NCBI GenBank assembly: GCA_902774115.1
Contig: CACYHH010000008.1
Coordinates: 1-44,737 of the forward strand
Source of the DNA: an uncultured Spirochaetales bacterium
Lineage (GTDB): Bacteria; UBP6; UBA1177
Length of the DNA stretch: 44,737 bases
Direction: 5' to 3'
Shown piece after piece: positions 27,996-37,038 of this stretch. The stretch's first letter is position 1. Each line of letters begins with the position of its first letter. The notes under the pieces were generated by a model. It saw only the letters and a program-made list of their open reading frames with translations, made no database searches and had not been told where the DNA came from. The position numbers and the translations under genes are program-made.

Positions 27996-30527
27996 ATGGA
28001 CGAATTGATACACGGCAAAATTAAAGATATCGCGATTGAACACTCCATGAAAACGGCGTTCATCGACTATGCGATGAGCGTCATCACTGACCGTTCTCTC
28101 CCCGATGTCAGAGACGGTCTGAAACCTGTTCACCGCAGGGTCCTCTTCGCGATGAAGGAACTCGGAAACACCTACAACGCGGCTTACAAGAAGTCTGCGA
28201 GGATCGTCGGCGACGTCATCGGTAAATACCATCCGCACGGCGACCAGGCTGTCTACCAGACTTTGGTCAGAATGGCTCAGGATTTCTCGATGCGCTACAC
28301 CCTTGTTGACGGACAGGGCAACTTCGGCTCGGTCGACGGCGACGGCGCGGCTGCAATGAGGTACACCGAGGCAAGAATGGCGAAGATCGCAGGCGAGATC
28401 ATGGCCGATCTCGACAAGGACACCGTCAATATGCGCGACAACTACGACGGCAGTTTGCAGGAACCAGAAGTCATGCCGACTAAAATTCCGGAACTTCTTG
28501 TCAACGGAACAAGCGGTATCGCAGTCGGTATGGCAAGCAACATTCCGCCGCACAATATCACCGAAGCTGTAAACGCGACGATCCACCTTATCGACAATCC
28601 CGATGCCGACATTCCCGAACTTATGGAATTCATCACCGGCCCCGACTTCCCGACAGGCGGCTCGATCCTCGGCAAAGCGGGCATCAGAGCGGCTTACGAA
28701 ACGGGTAAAGGAATCATCAAGATCCGCTCGAAAGCGACAATAGAACTCGGCCAGAACGGCGCACGCGACCGCATAATCATCCACGAGATCCCTTATCAGG
28801 TAAACAAAGCGAACATGATCATCCAGATTGCCGAACTCGTTAAGGAAAAGAAACTCGAAGGAATCCACGACATCCGCGACGAGTCGGGAAGACGCGAAAA
28901 AATCAGAGTCGTCATCGAACTCAAGAAGGACGCAGACCCGAACATTCTGCTCAACCAGCTTTTCAAAATGACGCAGCTTCAGGTCTCCTTCGGCATCAAC
29001 ATGCTCGCAATCTGCAACGGAATCCCGAAGACGATAAATCTGAAAGACGCGCTCCACTACTTCATCCTCCACAGAAAGGATGTCGTAACAAGAAGAACGC
29101 GCTACGAACTTGCCGAAGCTGAAAAACGCGCCCACATTCTGGAAGGTCTGAAAATCGCGATCGACAACATTGACGAAGTTGTCCACATCATCAGATCGTC
29201 CGCTTCAACAGATGACGCGAGAATCAATTTGATGGACAGATTCGGTCTTTCGAAGCTGCAGGCAAACGCCATCTTAGACATGAAACTGAGCAGACTCACA
29301 GGACTTGAAAGAGACAAGATCATCGCCGAACTCGAAGAACTCTACAAGAAGATCGAATGGTACAAGGAGATCCTTGCGAACGAAAGCGTTCTTTTCGGCG
29401 TAATCAAGGACGAACTCAGGGAAATCAAGGAGAAATACGGCGACGAGAGAAAGACCGACATCGTCAACTACGACGGCGACATCGACATCGAAGACCTTAT
29501 CGCAGACGACGACATGGTTGTCACCCTCACGACCGAAAACTACATCAAACGCACTCCGCTTGACCTCTACCGCAAGCAGAAACGCGGAGGCAAAGGCATC
29601 AACGCGATAAATCCGAAGGAAAACGACTACGTCAAGAACATTTTCGTAGCAAGCAGCCACACGCTTCTCCTTCTCTTCACTTCCTACGGCAAAGTTTACT
29701 GGATCAAGGTCCACCAGCTTCCGGAAGCGGCAAGAAACAGCAGAGGCAAACCGATAATCAACCTCGTCAACATCGAAAAGGACGAGAAAATCGCGGCAGT
29801 TCTTCCTATCAAAGAGTTCGTTGACGGCGAATTCATCATGATGGGAACCAAAAACGGAACCGTCAAGAAGACCGACATCATGGAATACAAGACTCAGCGC
29901 ACGAACGGCAAGAAGGCGATCAAACTCAATGAAGGCGACGAGCTTATCGAAGTCAAGATCACGAAAGGAAACGACGATGTCGTTCTCGCAACGAAGAAAG
30001 GCCTCAGCATCCGCTTCAACGAAAACGATGTCAGAGCGATGGGCCGTGTCGCAGCAGGTGTCCGCGGTATCAGGATCAACAGCGATGATGAAGTCGTCAC
30101 GATGGATGTCATCGAAGAAGGAACGACGCTCCTTTCGATCACAGACAAAGGTATCGGAAAACGTACTCCGGTTGAAGATTACAGACTTCAGTCGAGAGGC
30201 GGCAAAGGTATCATCACCATCAAGACTTCCGAAGAAAACGGATACGTTGTCGGCGTTCTCAAAGTCAACCAGAACGACGAGGCAATGCTCATCACATCGA
30301 ACGGTCAGGCAATCAGAATCCCGGTCAGCGGAATCAGCGTAATCGGCAGGAATACAAAAGGCGTCCGTCTCTTCAAAGTCGAAAACGGCGAACTTGTCGT
30401 TTCAGTCACCAAAATCATCGATCCCGAAGACCTTCAGGTCGAATCAGGCGACATAAACGAACTTCTTGAAAATCCGAACGAACCTCAGCCTGACGAGCCG
30501 GAAGAATCCGACAATTCTGAAGAATAA
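27996..30527 (+). CDS. gyrA: DNA gyrase subunit A
   Basis: This 843-residue DNA-cutting and DNA-wrapping subunit has the catalytic Tyr 123 in MRYTEARM. The winged-helix region has VHRRVLFAM and [19 protein letters not shown]. The C-terminal beta-pinwheel carries the GyrA box QKRGGKG, and a second RGGKG repeat, then an acidic tail; together these mark gyrase rather than topoisomerase IV. In the quinolone-interacting helix the residues equivalent to E. coli Ser83 and Asp87 are Gln 84 and Gln 88 ([10 protein letters not shown]), an unusual pair. GGAGG precedes the ATG, 9 bases after gyrB. A hairpin terminator follows the stop. Confidence 0.98.
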   Translation: MDELIHGKIKDIAIEHSMKTAFIDYAMSVITDRSLPDVRDGLKPVHRRVLFAMKELGNTYNAAYKKSARIVGDVIGKYHPHGDQAVYQTLVRMAQDFSMRYTLVDGQGNFGSVDGDGAAAMRYTEARMAKIAGEIMADLDKDTVNMRDNYDGSLQEPEVMPTKIPELLVNGTSGIAVGMASNIPPHNITEAVNATIHLIDNPDADIPELMEFITGPDFPTGGSILGKAGIRAAYETGKGIIKIRSKATIELGQNGARDRIIIHEIPYQVNKANMIIQIAELVKEKKLEGIHDIRDESGRREKIRVVIELKKDADPNILLNQLFKMTQLQVSFGINMLAICNGIPKTINLKDALHYFILHRKDVVTRRTRYELAEAEKRAHILEGLKIAIDNIDEVVHIIRSSASTDDARINLMDRFGLSKLQANAILDMKLSRLTGLERDKIIAELEELYKKIEWYKEILANESVLFGVIKDELREIKEKYGDERKTDIVNYDGDIDIEDLIADDDMVVTLTTENYIKRTPLDLYRKQKRGGKGINAINPKENDYVKNIFVASSHTLLLLFTSYGKVYWIKVHQLPEAARNSRGKPIINLVNIEKDEKIAAVLPIKEFVDGEFIMMGTKNGTVKKTDIMEYKTQRTNGKKAIKLNEGDELIEVKITKGNDDVVLATKKGLSIRFNENDVRAMGRVAAGVRGIRINSDDEVVTMDVIEEGTTLLSITDKGIGKRTPVEDYRLQSRGGKGIITIKTSEENGYVVGVLKVNQNDEAMLITSNGQAIRIPVSGISVIGRNTKGVRLFKVENGELVVSVTKIIDPEDLQVESGDINELLENPNEPQPDEPEESDNSEE

Positions 30528-30551
30528 ACCCAATAGAATCAATAATTTATC

Positions 30552-30580
30552 GTAGAGACGCCATAATATGGCGTCTTTTC
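30552..30580 (+). terminator. Terminator after gyrA, built from the GTAGAGACG palindrome
   Basis: A 9-bp stem (AGACGCCAT/ATGGCGTCT, loop AAT) with TTTTC follows gyrA by 28 bases. It lies between convergent genes. Its head GTAGAGACG matches those at 24048 and 41759, so a mobile or dispersed palindrome seems to serve as terminator. Confidence 0.75.
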
Positions 30581-30617
30581 ATTTATCGATTTTTTATTCC
30601 GGTGATTTTATGATTTT

Positions 30618-33600
30618 TTATACCTGAAGATTTGCGACGCAGCGGACATATCCCGAATTGTCGGAATACGGGTTGCCGCCTGTAACTTCGCCTGTCGTGA
30701 AGTTGAAGAGATACGGAATATTTTCTGTCTCGTCTGTATCGGAAGTCCAGAAGTGTCCGAAATCATTGAATATAGAATGGCTTTTGAACAATTTTCCGCA
30801 GGAACAGTCATAAGTATCTCCATTCTCAAGTTCAATGGATTCATAGCATTGAGATGAGCAATCGGAATCTTCATCTACAAGAACGTCCAAATAATAGTAA
30901 ACCGCCGGCAACGTCCAGTATATACCATAATCAGCATACTGTTCATATCCGTATTCCGCATCATTAAGGCTGCTGCAGTAAGCCTCCGCCTCACTAAGCG
31001 AGTATACCAGCTCCGATTTCTTCGACCACAGCAATCCGCCTCGTGCATACGGGAAGTCTTCTTCTTCATCCAGTTTGTCAGGATTTTCGAGAGGATCTTC
31101 TGTCAGACGGACGCAGCGTGCCTGTATCTCGCTTTCCCAATTGTAGAAATGGCTGTATATCTCTATGTTATCGTCATAAACATCGATAAAATCGAGTGTC
31201 GTCACACCGCCGCCCATATCGTTGAGATCGCTGCTCAGAAGAGCCGCTATATCGCTGAAAACAGAGTATTTGCCTGAGAAATCAGGTGTACAGCTGCCGT
31301 CAGCGCAGTCTTTGACAAGAGTAAAGAGCTGCTCCTTGCTCGGTATACTCCAGTTGTCCGAACCGCCTTCGACAAGTGTTCCGCAGTACTCTACTGCCTC
31401 TTCCCAAGTGCCTTTCTTTGAAATCGATGACCATACAAGCCCGTTTTCAGTATCGGTGTAAGGGAACGAAGGAAATGTGATCGAATCGTCAAGAACGCAT
31501 CTTGCAATGACATACGGCGCATATACTGTAGAGACATCTTCCATTCCGCCTGTTGTCATATCTATTACCCATGCATTCCACTGGTCACGTTCATAGTCCG
31601 GATTAGCGTTGGAGAGCGTTCCTGCAAGAAGAGTTCCGTAGTCACGAAGTTTGGTTTCATTCCCTGCCAGCGTATCGGTATTACATCCTTCATAGTATTC
31701 GTAAGTGTTATGTGCCGCAGTAACTCCGCAGCTTCCGCCTGTTTTAAAGACATCGTCGGTGAACAGTGTCCTGATTTCGTCAATGTTCGGAAGTCTCCAC
31801 TTTCCCCCTTTCATTTCGCGGCAGTCTCTCGCTACAGTTGCCCAGTGAACGGATTCGCTTTCAAAAGCATCGTAGTAGAGTCTCTGCGACCATGTGATAT
31901 TACCTGCCTTGCACGGAGCGTAACCGTCCTCTCCGCATTCCGGAATCCCGTTTTCGGGATAAGCTGTAAGATCGCTTCTTACGCAGATAACCGAGTATTC
32001 ACCGGATTCGGAACGCATTCCCGTCAAACCTGTTTTCATATCGATTGTAACTTCGCCGATATTCATTACGGTAGTCGATGTTACGAAGAGCTCCGCCGTC
32101 ATTCCCGGGAAAGAAGAAGCCGGATTCGACTTGGAGTAGTCGACAAGCGTTGCGAGCTCGTTCTTATTCGGAAGTCTCCAGTCGTCGTGTCCCGCATATT
32201 CAAGACTTTCGCAGTATGCGAGCGCATCTTTCCATGTTTTGCCGTTTACAGATGTTTTCTGCCAGAAAAGATTGGTTTTCGAGTCAAAAATCATCTCCTC
32301 GCCGTTTTCATTTTTCGAAGTGTAGTCAGAAGCCGCAACTTCGCCGTATTTCTCGCCTTTGACACAGAGCAGACCGTTGTAGCCTGACTGTTCAGTGCTT
32401 ACGATTCTTCCGGTATAGGTATCGTAGGCGAAATTCTTATCCGAAGTCCAGAATGACTGGGATCCTTCCCAATCCACTGTGAAATATGCCGATTTGATCT
32501 GTTTGCCTGACTCAAGATTATTGAACATATCGTGGTCGGCAATAGTCAGGATTTCGGCAGGTGTCGGCATTCTCCAGCCGCCTCCGGCGTATTCAGCAAG
32601 AGTTTCTTCGCAATACGGAGCTATATCATCATAGGACTGCCCGCTTTCCGTGGTAAGAATCCATGTAAGCCCGGTATTGTTGTCTTTTATCTGCTGATAC
32701 GGAGTAAGATCATCTTCCGCTTTTGCAATTTTCTCAAAACTCTTGGGAAGGCACGATTTTCTGAAGATGTATCCCGCATCCTGACCGCTCATAGCGCCGT
32801 TTTCAGGACATACATCAAGCGGTTTTCCGTCTTCGCCGAAGCAGGTCCTTGAGCCCGTGCAGACAACCTTGGAATAAAGAGTTTCAGGCTCGGGAATAAT
32901 ATCGTCGTCAGCCGGTTCGTCATCGTCTGTTTCAGCTGTCGGTTCATCGTCATCCGTTTCCTCAACAGGCTCGTCATCGTCTGTTTCAGCAGGTTCGTCA
33001 TCATCGTTTTCTTCAGGCTCTTTCGGGTCGATAATAATGAAAGTGTATTCCGTGAAGTGTCCTGTCGTCATCATGATAGGATCGCCCGCCGCAGAATTCA
33101 TTATCGGATCTCCCGCAGCAGCTCCCATTATCGGGTCACCTGCAGCTGCAAGCATTATCGGGTCACCGGCAGCACTGTTCATTATCGGATCGCCTGCCGC
33201 AGTCAAAGCTCCGTCTGAATTTACACCCAGCATTATCGGGTCTCCCGCCGAGCTTACTCCCATCATTATCGGGTCGCCGGCTTCGTCTCTGCCGAGCACC
33301 GCTCTTTCTCCGTTTTCGCTGTAGCTCCACATTCCTTCTTTTTCGTTGTAAACAGCAGCCGCAACAATTTTTTTCTCAAAACCTTCTTCTACAACCATCG
33401 AGATCAGAACAGGTTTCTTGAATATCGTGCCGTTCGGCTCGAAATTTACGACCTTGCTTACGATTTTTCCCTTTTTGTCCGAATATTCCGACGCGTCACG
33501 GATCGTCATCGTGATTGTCGTGTCACCGTCCAGTGCGCCGCCGGGAATCTCGACCGAAGTCTTTCCGTCGGAACTTTCGACCGTTCCGCCCTCTTCTGCT

Positions 33601-33728
33601 TTGATTTCTTTCGAAACCTGTTCGACATAATCGCTTTCATTGTTTTCATTGTGCGATTTCTTTTTGCTGCACGAAACCGCAAAAAGAACACATACAAAAA
33701 TAAGAACCAGACTTAAAAACCGTTTCAT
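30618..33728 (-). CDS. DUF1566-repeat surface lipoprotein with ZU5-like and AGDPIM regions (paralog A)
   Basis: This 1,036-residue lipoprotein has the signal MKRFLSLVLIFVCVLFAVSC (lipidated Cys 20). A ZU5-like domain follows (about 45-245; EEGGTV, IPGGALDGDTTITMTI). It is interrupted by seven copies of AGDPIM before its closing GHFTEYTF strand. An acidic linker rich in TDDDEP (about 245-290), a four-Cys module (CTG..C...CP...GQDA...C) and about five DUF1566 (Lcl C-terminal-like) units come next, each with W..A..YC, then W(R/S)(L/M/I)P and a late FWTS-like strand. DUF1566 is a lectin-like extracellular fold, so binding of sugars or host/cell surfaces is likely but unproved. The start follows AGGAGG. 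It is the last gene of the minus-strand array. Relative to paralogs B and C its sequence is the most diverged. Confidence 0.85.
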   Translation of the reverse strand: MKRFLSLVLIFVCVLFAVSCSKKKSHNENNESDYVEQVSKEIKAEEGGTVESSDGKTSVEIPGGALDGDTTITMTIRDASEYSDKKGKIVSKVVNFEPNGTIFKKPVLISMVVEEGFEKKIVAAAVYNEKEGMWSYSENGERAVLGRDEAGDPIMMGVSSAGDPIMLGVNSDGALTAAGDPIMNSAAGDPIMLAAAGDPIMGAAAGDPIMNSAAGDPIMMTTGHFTEYTFIIIDPKEPEENDDDEPAETDDDEPVEETDDDEPTAETDDDEPADDDIIPEPETLYSKVVCTGSRTCFGEDGKPLDVCPENGAMSGQDAGYIFRKSCLPKSFEKIAKAEDDLTPYQQIKDNNTGLTWILTTESGQSYDDIAPYCEETLAEYAGGGWRMPTPAEILTIADHDMFNNLESGKQIKSAYFTVDWEGSQSFWTSDKNFAYDTYTGRIVSTEQSGYNGLLCVKGEKYGEVAASDYTSKNENGEEMIFDSKTNLFWQKTSVNGKTWKDALAYCESLEYAGHDDWRLPNKNELATLVDYSKSNPASSFPGMTAELFVTSTTVMNIGEVTIDMKTGLTGMRSESGEYSVICVRSDLTAYPENGIPECGEDGYAPCKAGNITWSQRLYYDAFESESVHWATVARDCREMKGGKWRLPNIDEIRTLFTDDVFKTGGSCGVTAAHNTYEYYEGCNTDTLAGNETKLRDYGTLLAGTLSNANPDYERDQWNAWVIDMTTGGMEDVSTVYAPYVIARCVLDDSITFPSFPYTDTENGLVWSSISKKGTWEEAVEYCGTLVEGGSDNWSIPSKEQLFTLVKDCADGSCTPDFSGKYSVFSDIAALLSSDLNDMGGGVTTLDFIDVYDDNIEIYSHFYNWESEIQARCVRLTEDPLENPDKLDEEEDFPYARGGLLWSKKSELVYSLSEAEAYCSSLNDAEYGYEQYADYGIYWTLPAVYYYLDVLVDEDSDCSSQCYESIELENGDTYDCSCGKLFKSHSIFNDFGHFWTSDTDETENIPYLFNFTTGEVTGGNPYSDNSGYVRCVANLQV
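32895..33020 (-). repeat. Acidic TDDDEP linker repeat, paralog A
   Basis: About four repeats of ETDDDEP, at DNA level GTCATCGTCTGTTTC-type units on the plus strand. Near-identical tandem units could change copy number by slippage. Confidence 0.7.
33072..33282 (-). repeat. AGDPIM repeat array, paralog A (7 copies)
   Basis: Seven AGDPIM copies, mostly spaced by nine residues (27 bases), with two wider spacings. The repeats sit between the penultimate and last strand of the ZU5-like domain. Confidence 0.8.
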
Positions 33729-33747
33729 TGAAACCTCCTGCCATAAT

Positions 33748-36700
33748 TTATAAATCTAAAACACAGCGGACATATCCCGAATCGTACATGCTCATCCTGC
33801 CGCCTGCAAAATCAAAGTAATAGTCGCTGGAAGATTTGAGCGGGAACATGTCACCGAATATCGAATAGCCGTCGAAAGAATATCCCGTGCATCTGCCGGT
33901 TGAAGGCTCATCTGCTACAAAATCACTTTTGTTCGGACAGACACTCTTTCTGATAAGTTTAGCGATTTCCGATATTTCAGGAACTCTCCAGTTTGAATAT
34001 CCGCCGTAATTCGCAGAGTTAAGGCTGTCGCAGTAATTCTGAGAATTGGAATAAGTCGTGTAGCCGGAAACTTTCGACCAGAGAAGATCGTAGGCTTCAA
34101 ACGGGAACTCAAGTTCCGACTCCGTCTCAGGATCGGAAACACTTCTTACACAGTAGACATTCTCTTCTTCGTATTCGTCAGTCAGCGACATTTGCGAAGC
34201 GGTAATAAAATTCAAAGCCGTTAAATAACTTGCTGATTCCTCAGTAAGGACTGTTGAAGTCCAAAGTGTTCTGAGGTCGCCGAAAACAGAGTATTTTCCG
34301 GCAGTATCAAGCATACAGTTGCCGGCAGGACAGTTTCTGACAAGAGTCATGACTTCTTCCATCGTCGGAACTCTCCAGTTGTTTGATCCTCCTTCGACTT
34401 CAAGATTATGGCAGTATGCCGATGCCTCATACCAGTACATTTTAGACCTCGGACCTTCAAACCAGACAAGACCGCTGTCTGAATCCTCATAAGGAAATTC
34501 AACCGGATCGGGCAGCGAATCATCCTTTATGCACCTTGATTCATGGGTATAATAATCGCCTATTGCCTTACGTTCTATAGAACCGTTCCTCAGATTAACA
34601 AACCACGCATAATCAGTATCCTCAAGAGAGGTCAAAGTTCCGGTAATGTAAGCTGAATAATCAAAAAGGCTCGACCTGATCATTTTCCCGCCTGTTTCCT
34701 CTTCCGGAGAGCACTTTTCCTCATTGAAGCAATCTTCACTTAAGTAGTCGAAGCATTCGTTTGTAACGTGACATTCTCCGCCGGTTTTGAGATTTTCGCT
34801 TGAAGAGAGAAGCGTGCGGACTTCATCGATCGTCGGTATTCTCCATTTCGATATGCCGCCATCTCTTAATGAACGGCACTGGATCGCTTTATCCAGCCAT
34901 GATAGCGAACTGCCGTAATTGAGGTAGTTGCTCTCTAAGTCTGCCGAAGACCATACATAACCGGTAGCAGCATCTTCGCATGGTGCGATCCTCGATTCAT
35001 CGCAGTACGGGATCGTCCTTCCGTCAGGCAGCGGATGGGAACTGCTTCTGACGCAGCGTACAGATATTTCTTCGTAATATTCAGTAACCCGACCGCTTTC
35101 CATTTGTACCGCAATAGCATTTTCCGCACCGCCGTAAGCGACAGCAAAAGTCGATGAGATCAATGTGTCGGAAGTTATTCCAGGGAAAGATGATGCCGGA
35201 TTAACTTTTGAATAGTCGACAATAGTGATAAGTTCATTTTTGTTCGGAAGTCTCCAGTCGGTATATCCGGCATATTCAAGGTCATGACAGTAAGCAAGAG
35301 CCGATTTCCAGTCTTCGACCTGTTCGGAACCTTTCTGCCAGAGAAGGTTGGACGAAGGATCAAAGACTACCTCCTGACCGCCGATATTTCTAATCTCGTA
35401 ATCTTCTTCCGGCTTCCGTTTTCCGTATTCTTCACCGCTTACACACGCTATATTATAAACAGCGCTTCCGTATTGCCCGATACCAGCCCAATCAAGAGTA
35501 CCCCAATCCGCATTATATGCCCAATGCGGATCTGTTTGACTATCATCGGCAGCAAGAGCAGGTTCGGATGCCCAGAAACCCCAGTATCCGAAACGCCCGA
35601 AATAGGATTCATCGACAGCCGAAGCAAATCTGTCATGGTCAGCAATACTCAAAAACTCTTTAACCGTAGGAAGACGCCATTCGTGTCCGCCGTAAGTAAG
35701 AGCGGCACATTTGCTCTCAGCAGCTGCATGAAGACCGTTTTCATCAAAAAAGACCCATTTCAAGCCGGTGTTTTCGTCAAGTACGAACTCATAGGTTTCG
35801 CCAGTTTCTCCGTCCCTGAAAGCACCTTTTCTAATATTTTTGTTATTGCTGTCACCGTTCAGAATATTTCTCAAGCCGGTGCCTGAGCCTTCCGGGTCTT
35901 CTTCTACAACCGGCTCAACCGGCTCGCTTCCTTTGCTGTATTTATGCACAACGCACGTTTTGCCCGCGACGAACTGTGCGTCCTGACCGTAAAAATCTTC
36001 TCCCGGCTTCGGGCAGTCGATAATCGATTCTCCGTCAGAGCAGCGAACCTGACCTGTGCAGAGAACTTTGGAATAAACAGGCGGTTCAGTCGGTTCAGGG
36101 ACGACATCTTCATCAACAGGCTCGTCGTCATCCGTTTCCGCCGGTTCGTCGTCATCAGTTTCTGCTATCGGTTCGTCATCGTCTGTTTCGGTAGCAGGCT
36201 CGTCGTCATCGGTTTCTGCCGGTTCGCTGTCGCCGTCATCGACCGGTTCTTCCGTATCTGAATCATCAGTATTATCGGTATCATCGGGTTCAACCGGCTC
36301 TCCTGTATCAAGCGTGATGAAAGTGTATGCCGTGAAGTGACCTGTCGTCATCATGATGGGATCTCCCGCAGCCGCGTTCATTATCGGATCGCCCGCTGCA
36401 TTTGTCATTATCGGATCCCCTGCAGCAGCAAGCATGATAGGATCGCCCGCGGCACTCATCATGATAGGATCGCCCGCAGCACTCATCATTATCGGATCAC
36501 CTGCCGCGCTCAGCATGATCGGATCACCCGCAGCACTCTGCATGATCGGGTCTCCCGCAGCATCTTTACCCGCAAGAACCGCATAAGCACCGTGCTCGCT
36601 GTAGCTCCATTCGCCTTTCGATTCGCGGTAAACCGCAGCCGTTACGACCTGATTTTCAAAAGGTTCTGTCGCAGCCATCCTGATGATGACAGGCTTTTTG

Positions 36701-37002
36701 AAAACCGTGCCTGAAGGCTCGAATTCTACGACTTTACTTACAACTTTCTGACCTTCAGTGCCGACATAGCCTTTGGCGTCATAGATCGTCATAGTGATGG
36801 TCAGATCTTCATCGAGGGCACCGCCGGGAACTTCGATCGAAACAGAGTCGTTGGAATTTTTGACCGTTCCCCCCTCTTCTGCGGAAATCTCCTGCGTTAC
36901 CTGTTCTTCATACGCCGGTTTTTCCTCTTTTTTACTGTCTCCGCAGGAAACGACAGCAAAAATCAAAAGGAAAACGCAAGTCAGACTCAAAAAACGTTTC
37001 AT
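33748..37002 (-). CDS. DUF1566-repeat surface lipoprotein with ZU5-like and AGDPIM regions (paralog B)
   Basis: This 1,084-residue lipoprotein has the same plan as paralog A: signal MKRFLSLTCVFLLIFAVVSC, ZU5-like domain, eight AGDPIM copies, a long acidic TDDDEP linker, four-Cys module and about five DUF1566 units. Unit 1 has a longer lead with Glu-rich and Asn-rich spacer before DENTGLKW. Its N-terminal 160 residues are nearly identical to those of paralog C, and its C-terminal DUF1566 unit (SGYVRCVLDL) is also close, which points to recent duplication or gene conversion. AGGAGG precedes the start, and the gene begins 36 bases after paralog C ends. No enzyme motif was seen. Confidence 0.85.
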   Translation of the reverse strand: MKRFLSLTCVFLLIFAVVSCGDSKKEEKPAYEEQVTQEISAEEGGTVKNSNDSVSIEVPGGALDEDLTITMTIYDAKGYVGTEGQKVVSKVVEFEPSGTVFKKPVIIRMAATEPFENQVVTAAVYRESKGEWSYSEHGAYAVLAGKDAAGDPIMQSAAGDPIMLSAAGDPIMMSAAGDPIMMSAAGDPIMLAAAGDPIMTNAAGDPIMNAAAGDPIMMTTGHFTAYTFITLDTGEPVEPDDTDNTDDSDTEEPVDDGDSEPAETDDDEPATETDDDEPIAETDDDEPAETDDDEPVDEDVVPEPTEPPVYSKVLCTGQVRCSDGESIIDCPKPGEDFYGQDAQFVAGKTCVVHKYSKGSEPVEPVVEEDPEGSGTGLRNILNGDSNNKNIRKGAFRDGETGETYEFVLDENTGLKWVFFDENGLHAAAESKCAALTYGGHEWRLPTVKEFLSIADHDRFASAVDESYFGRFGYWGFWASEPALAADDSQTDPHWAYNADWGTLDWAGIGQYGSAVYNIACVSGEEYGKRKPEEDYEIRNIGGQEVVFDPSSNLLWQKGSEQVEDWKSALAYCHDLEYAGYTDWRLPNKNELITIVDYSKVNPASSFPGITSDTLISSTFAVAYGGAENAIAVQMESGRVTEYYEEISVRCVRSSSHPLPDGRTIPYCDESRIAPCEDAATGYVWSSADLESNYLNYGSSLSWLDKAIQCRSLRDGGISKWRIPTIDEVRTLLSSSENLKTGGECHVTNECFDYLSEDCFNEEKCSPEEETGGKMIRSSLFDYSAYITGTLTSLEDTDYAWFVNLRNGSIERKAIGDYYTHESRCIKDDSLPDPVEFPYEDSDSGLVWFEGPRSKMYWYEASAYCHNLEVEGGSNNWRVPTMEEVMTLVRNCPAGNCMLDTAGKYSVFGDLRTLWTSTVLTEESASYLTALNFITASQMSLTDEYEEENVYCVRSVSDPETESELEFPFEAYDLLWSKVSGYTTYSNSQNYCDSLNSANYGGYSNWRVPEISEIAKLIRKSVCPNKSDFVADEPSTGRCTGYSFDGYSIFGDMFPLKSSSDYYFDFAGGRMSMYDSGYVRCVLDL
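36085..36295 (-). repeat. Acidic TDDDEP linker repeat, paralog B
   Basis: At least four TDDDEP units plus TDNTDDSDTEEP segments, longer than in paralogs A and C. Differences in unit number among paralogs fit repeat slippage. Confidence 0.7.
36352..36561 (-). repeat. AGDPIM repeat array, paralog B (8 copies)
   Basis: Eight AGDPIM copies with strict nine-residue (27-base) spacing; the three variable residues between copies are small or Met/Leu (MSA, LAA, TNA, NAA). Confidence 0.85.
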
Positions 37003-37038
37003 AAGAACCTCCTATAAAAAAAACCTAAATTTTAAATC

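Noticed and set aside
36352-36561. Regular 27-bp repeats that look CRISPR-like at first sight
   Set aside because: They are coding repeats (AGDPIM) in frame in three paralogs, have no unique spacers of CRISPR length and no cas genes are near.
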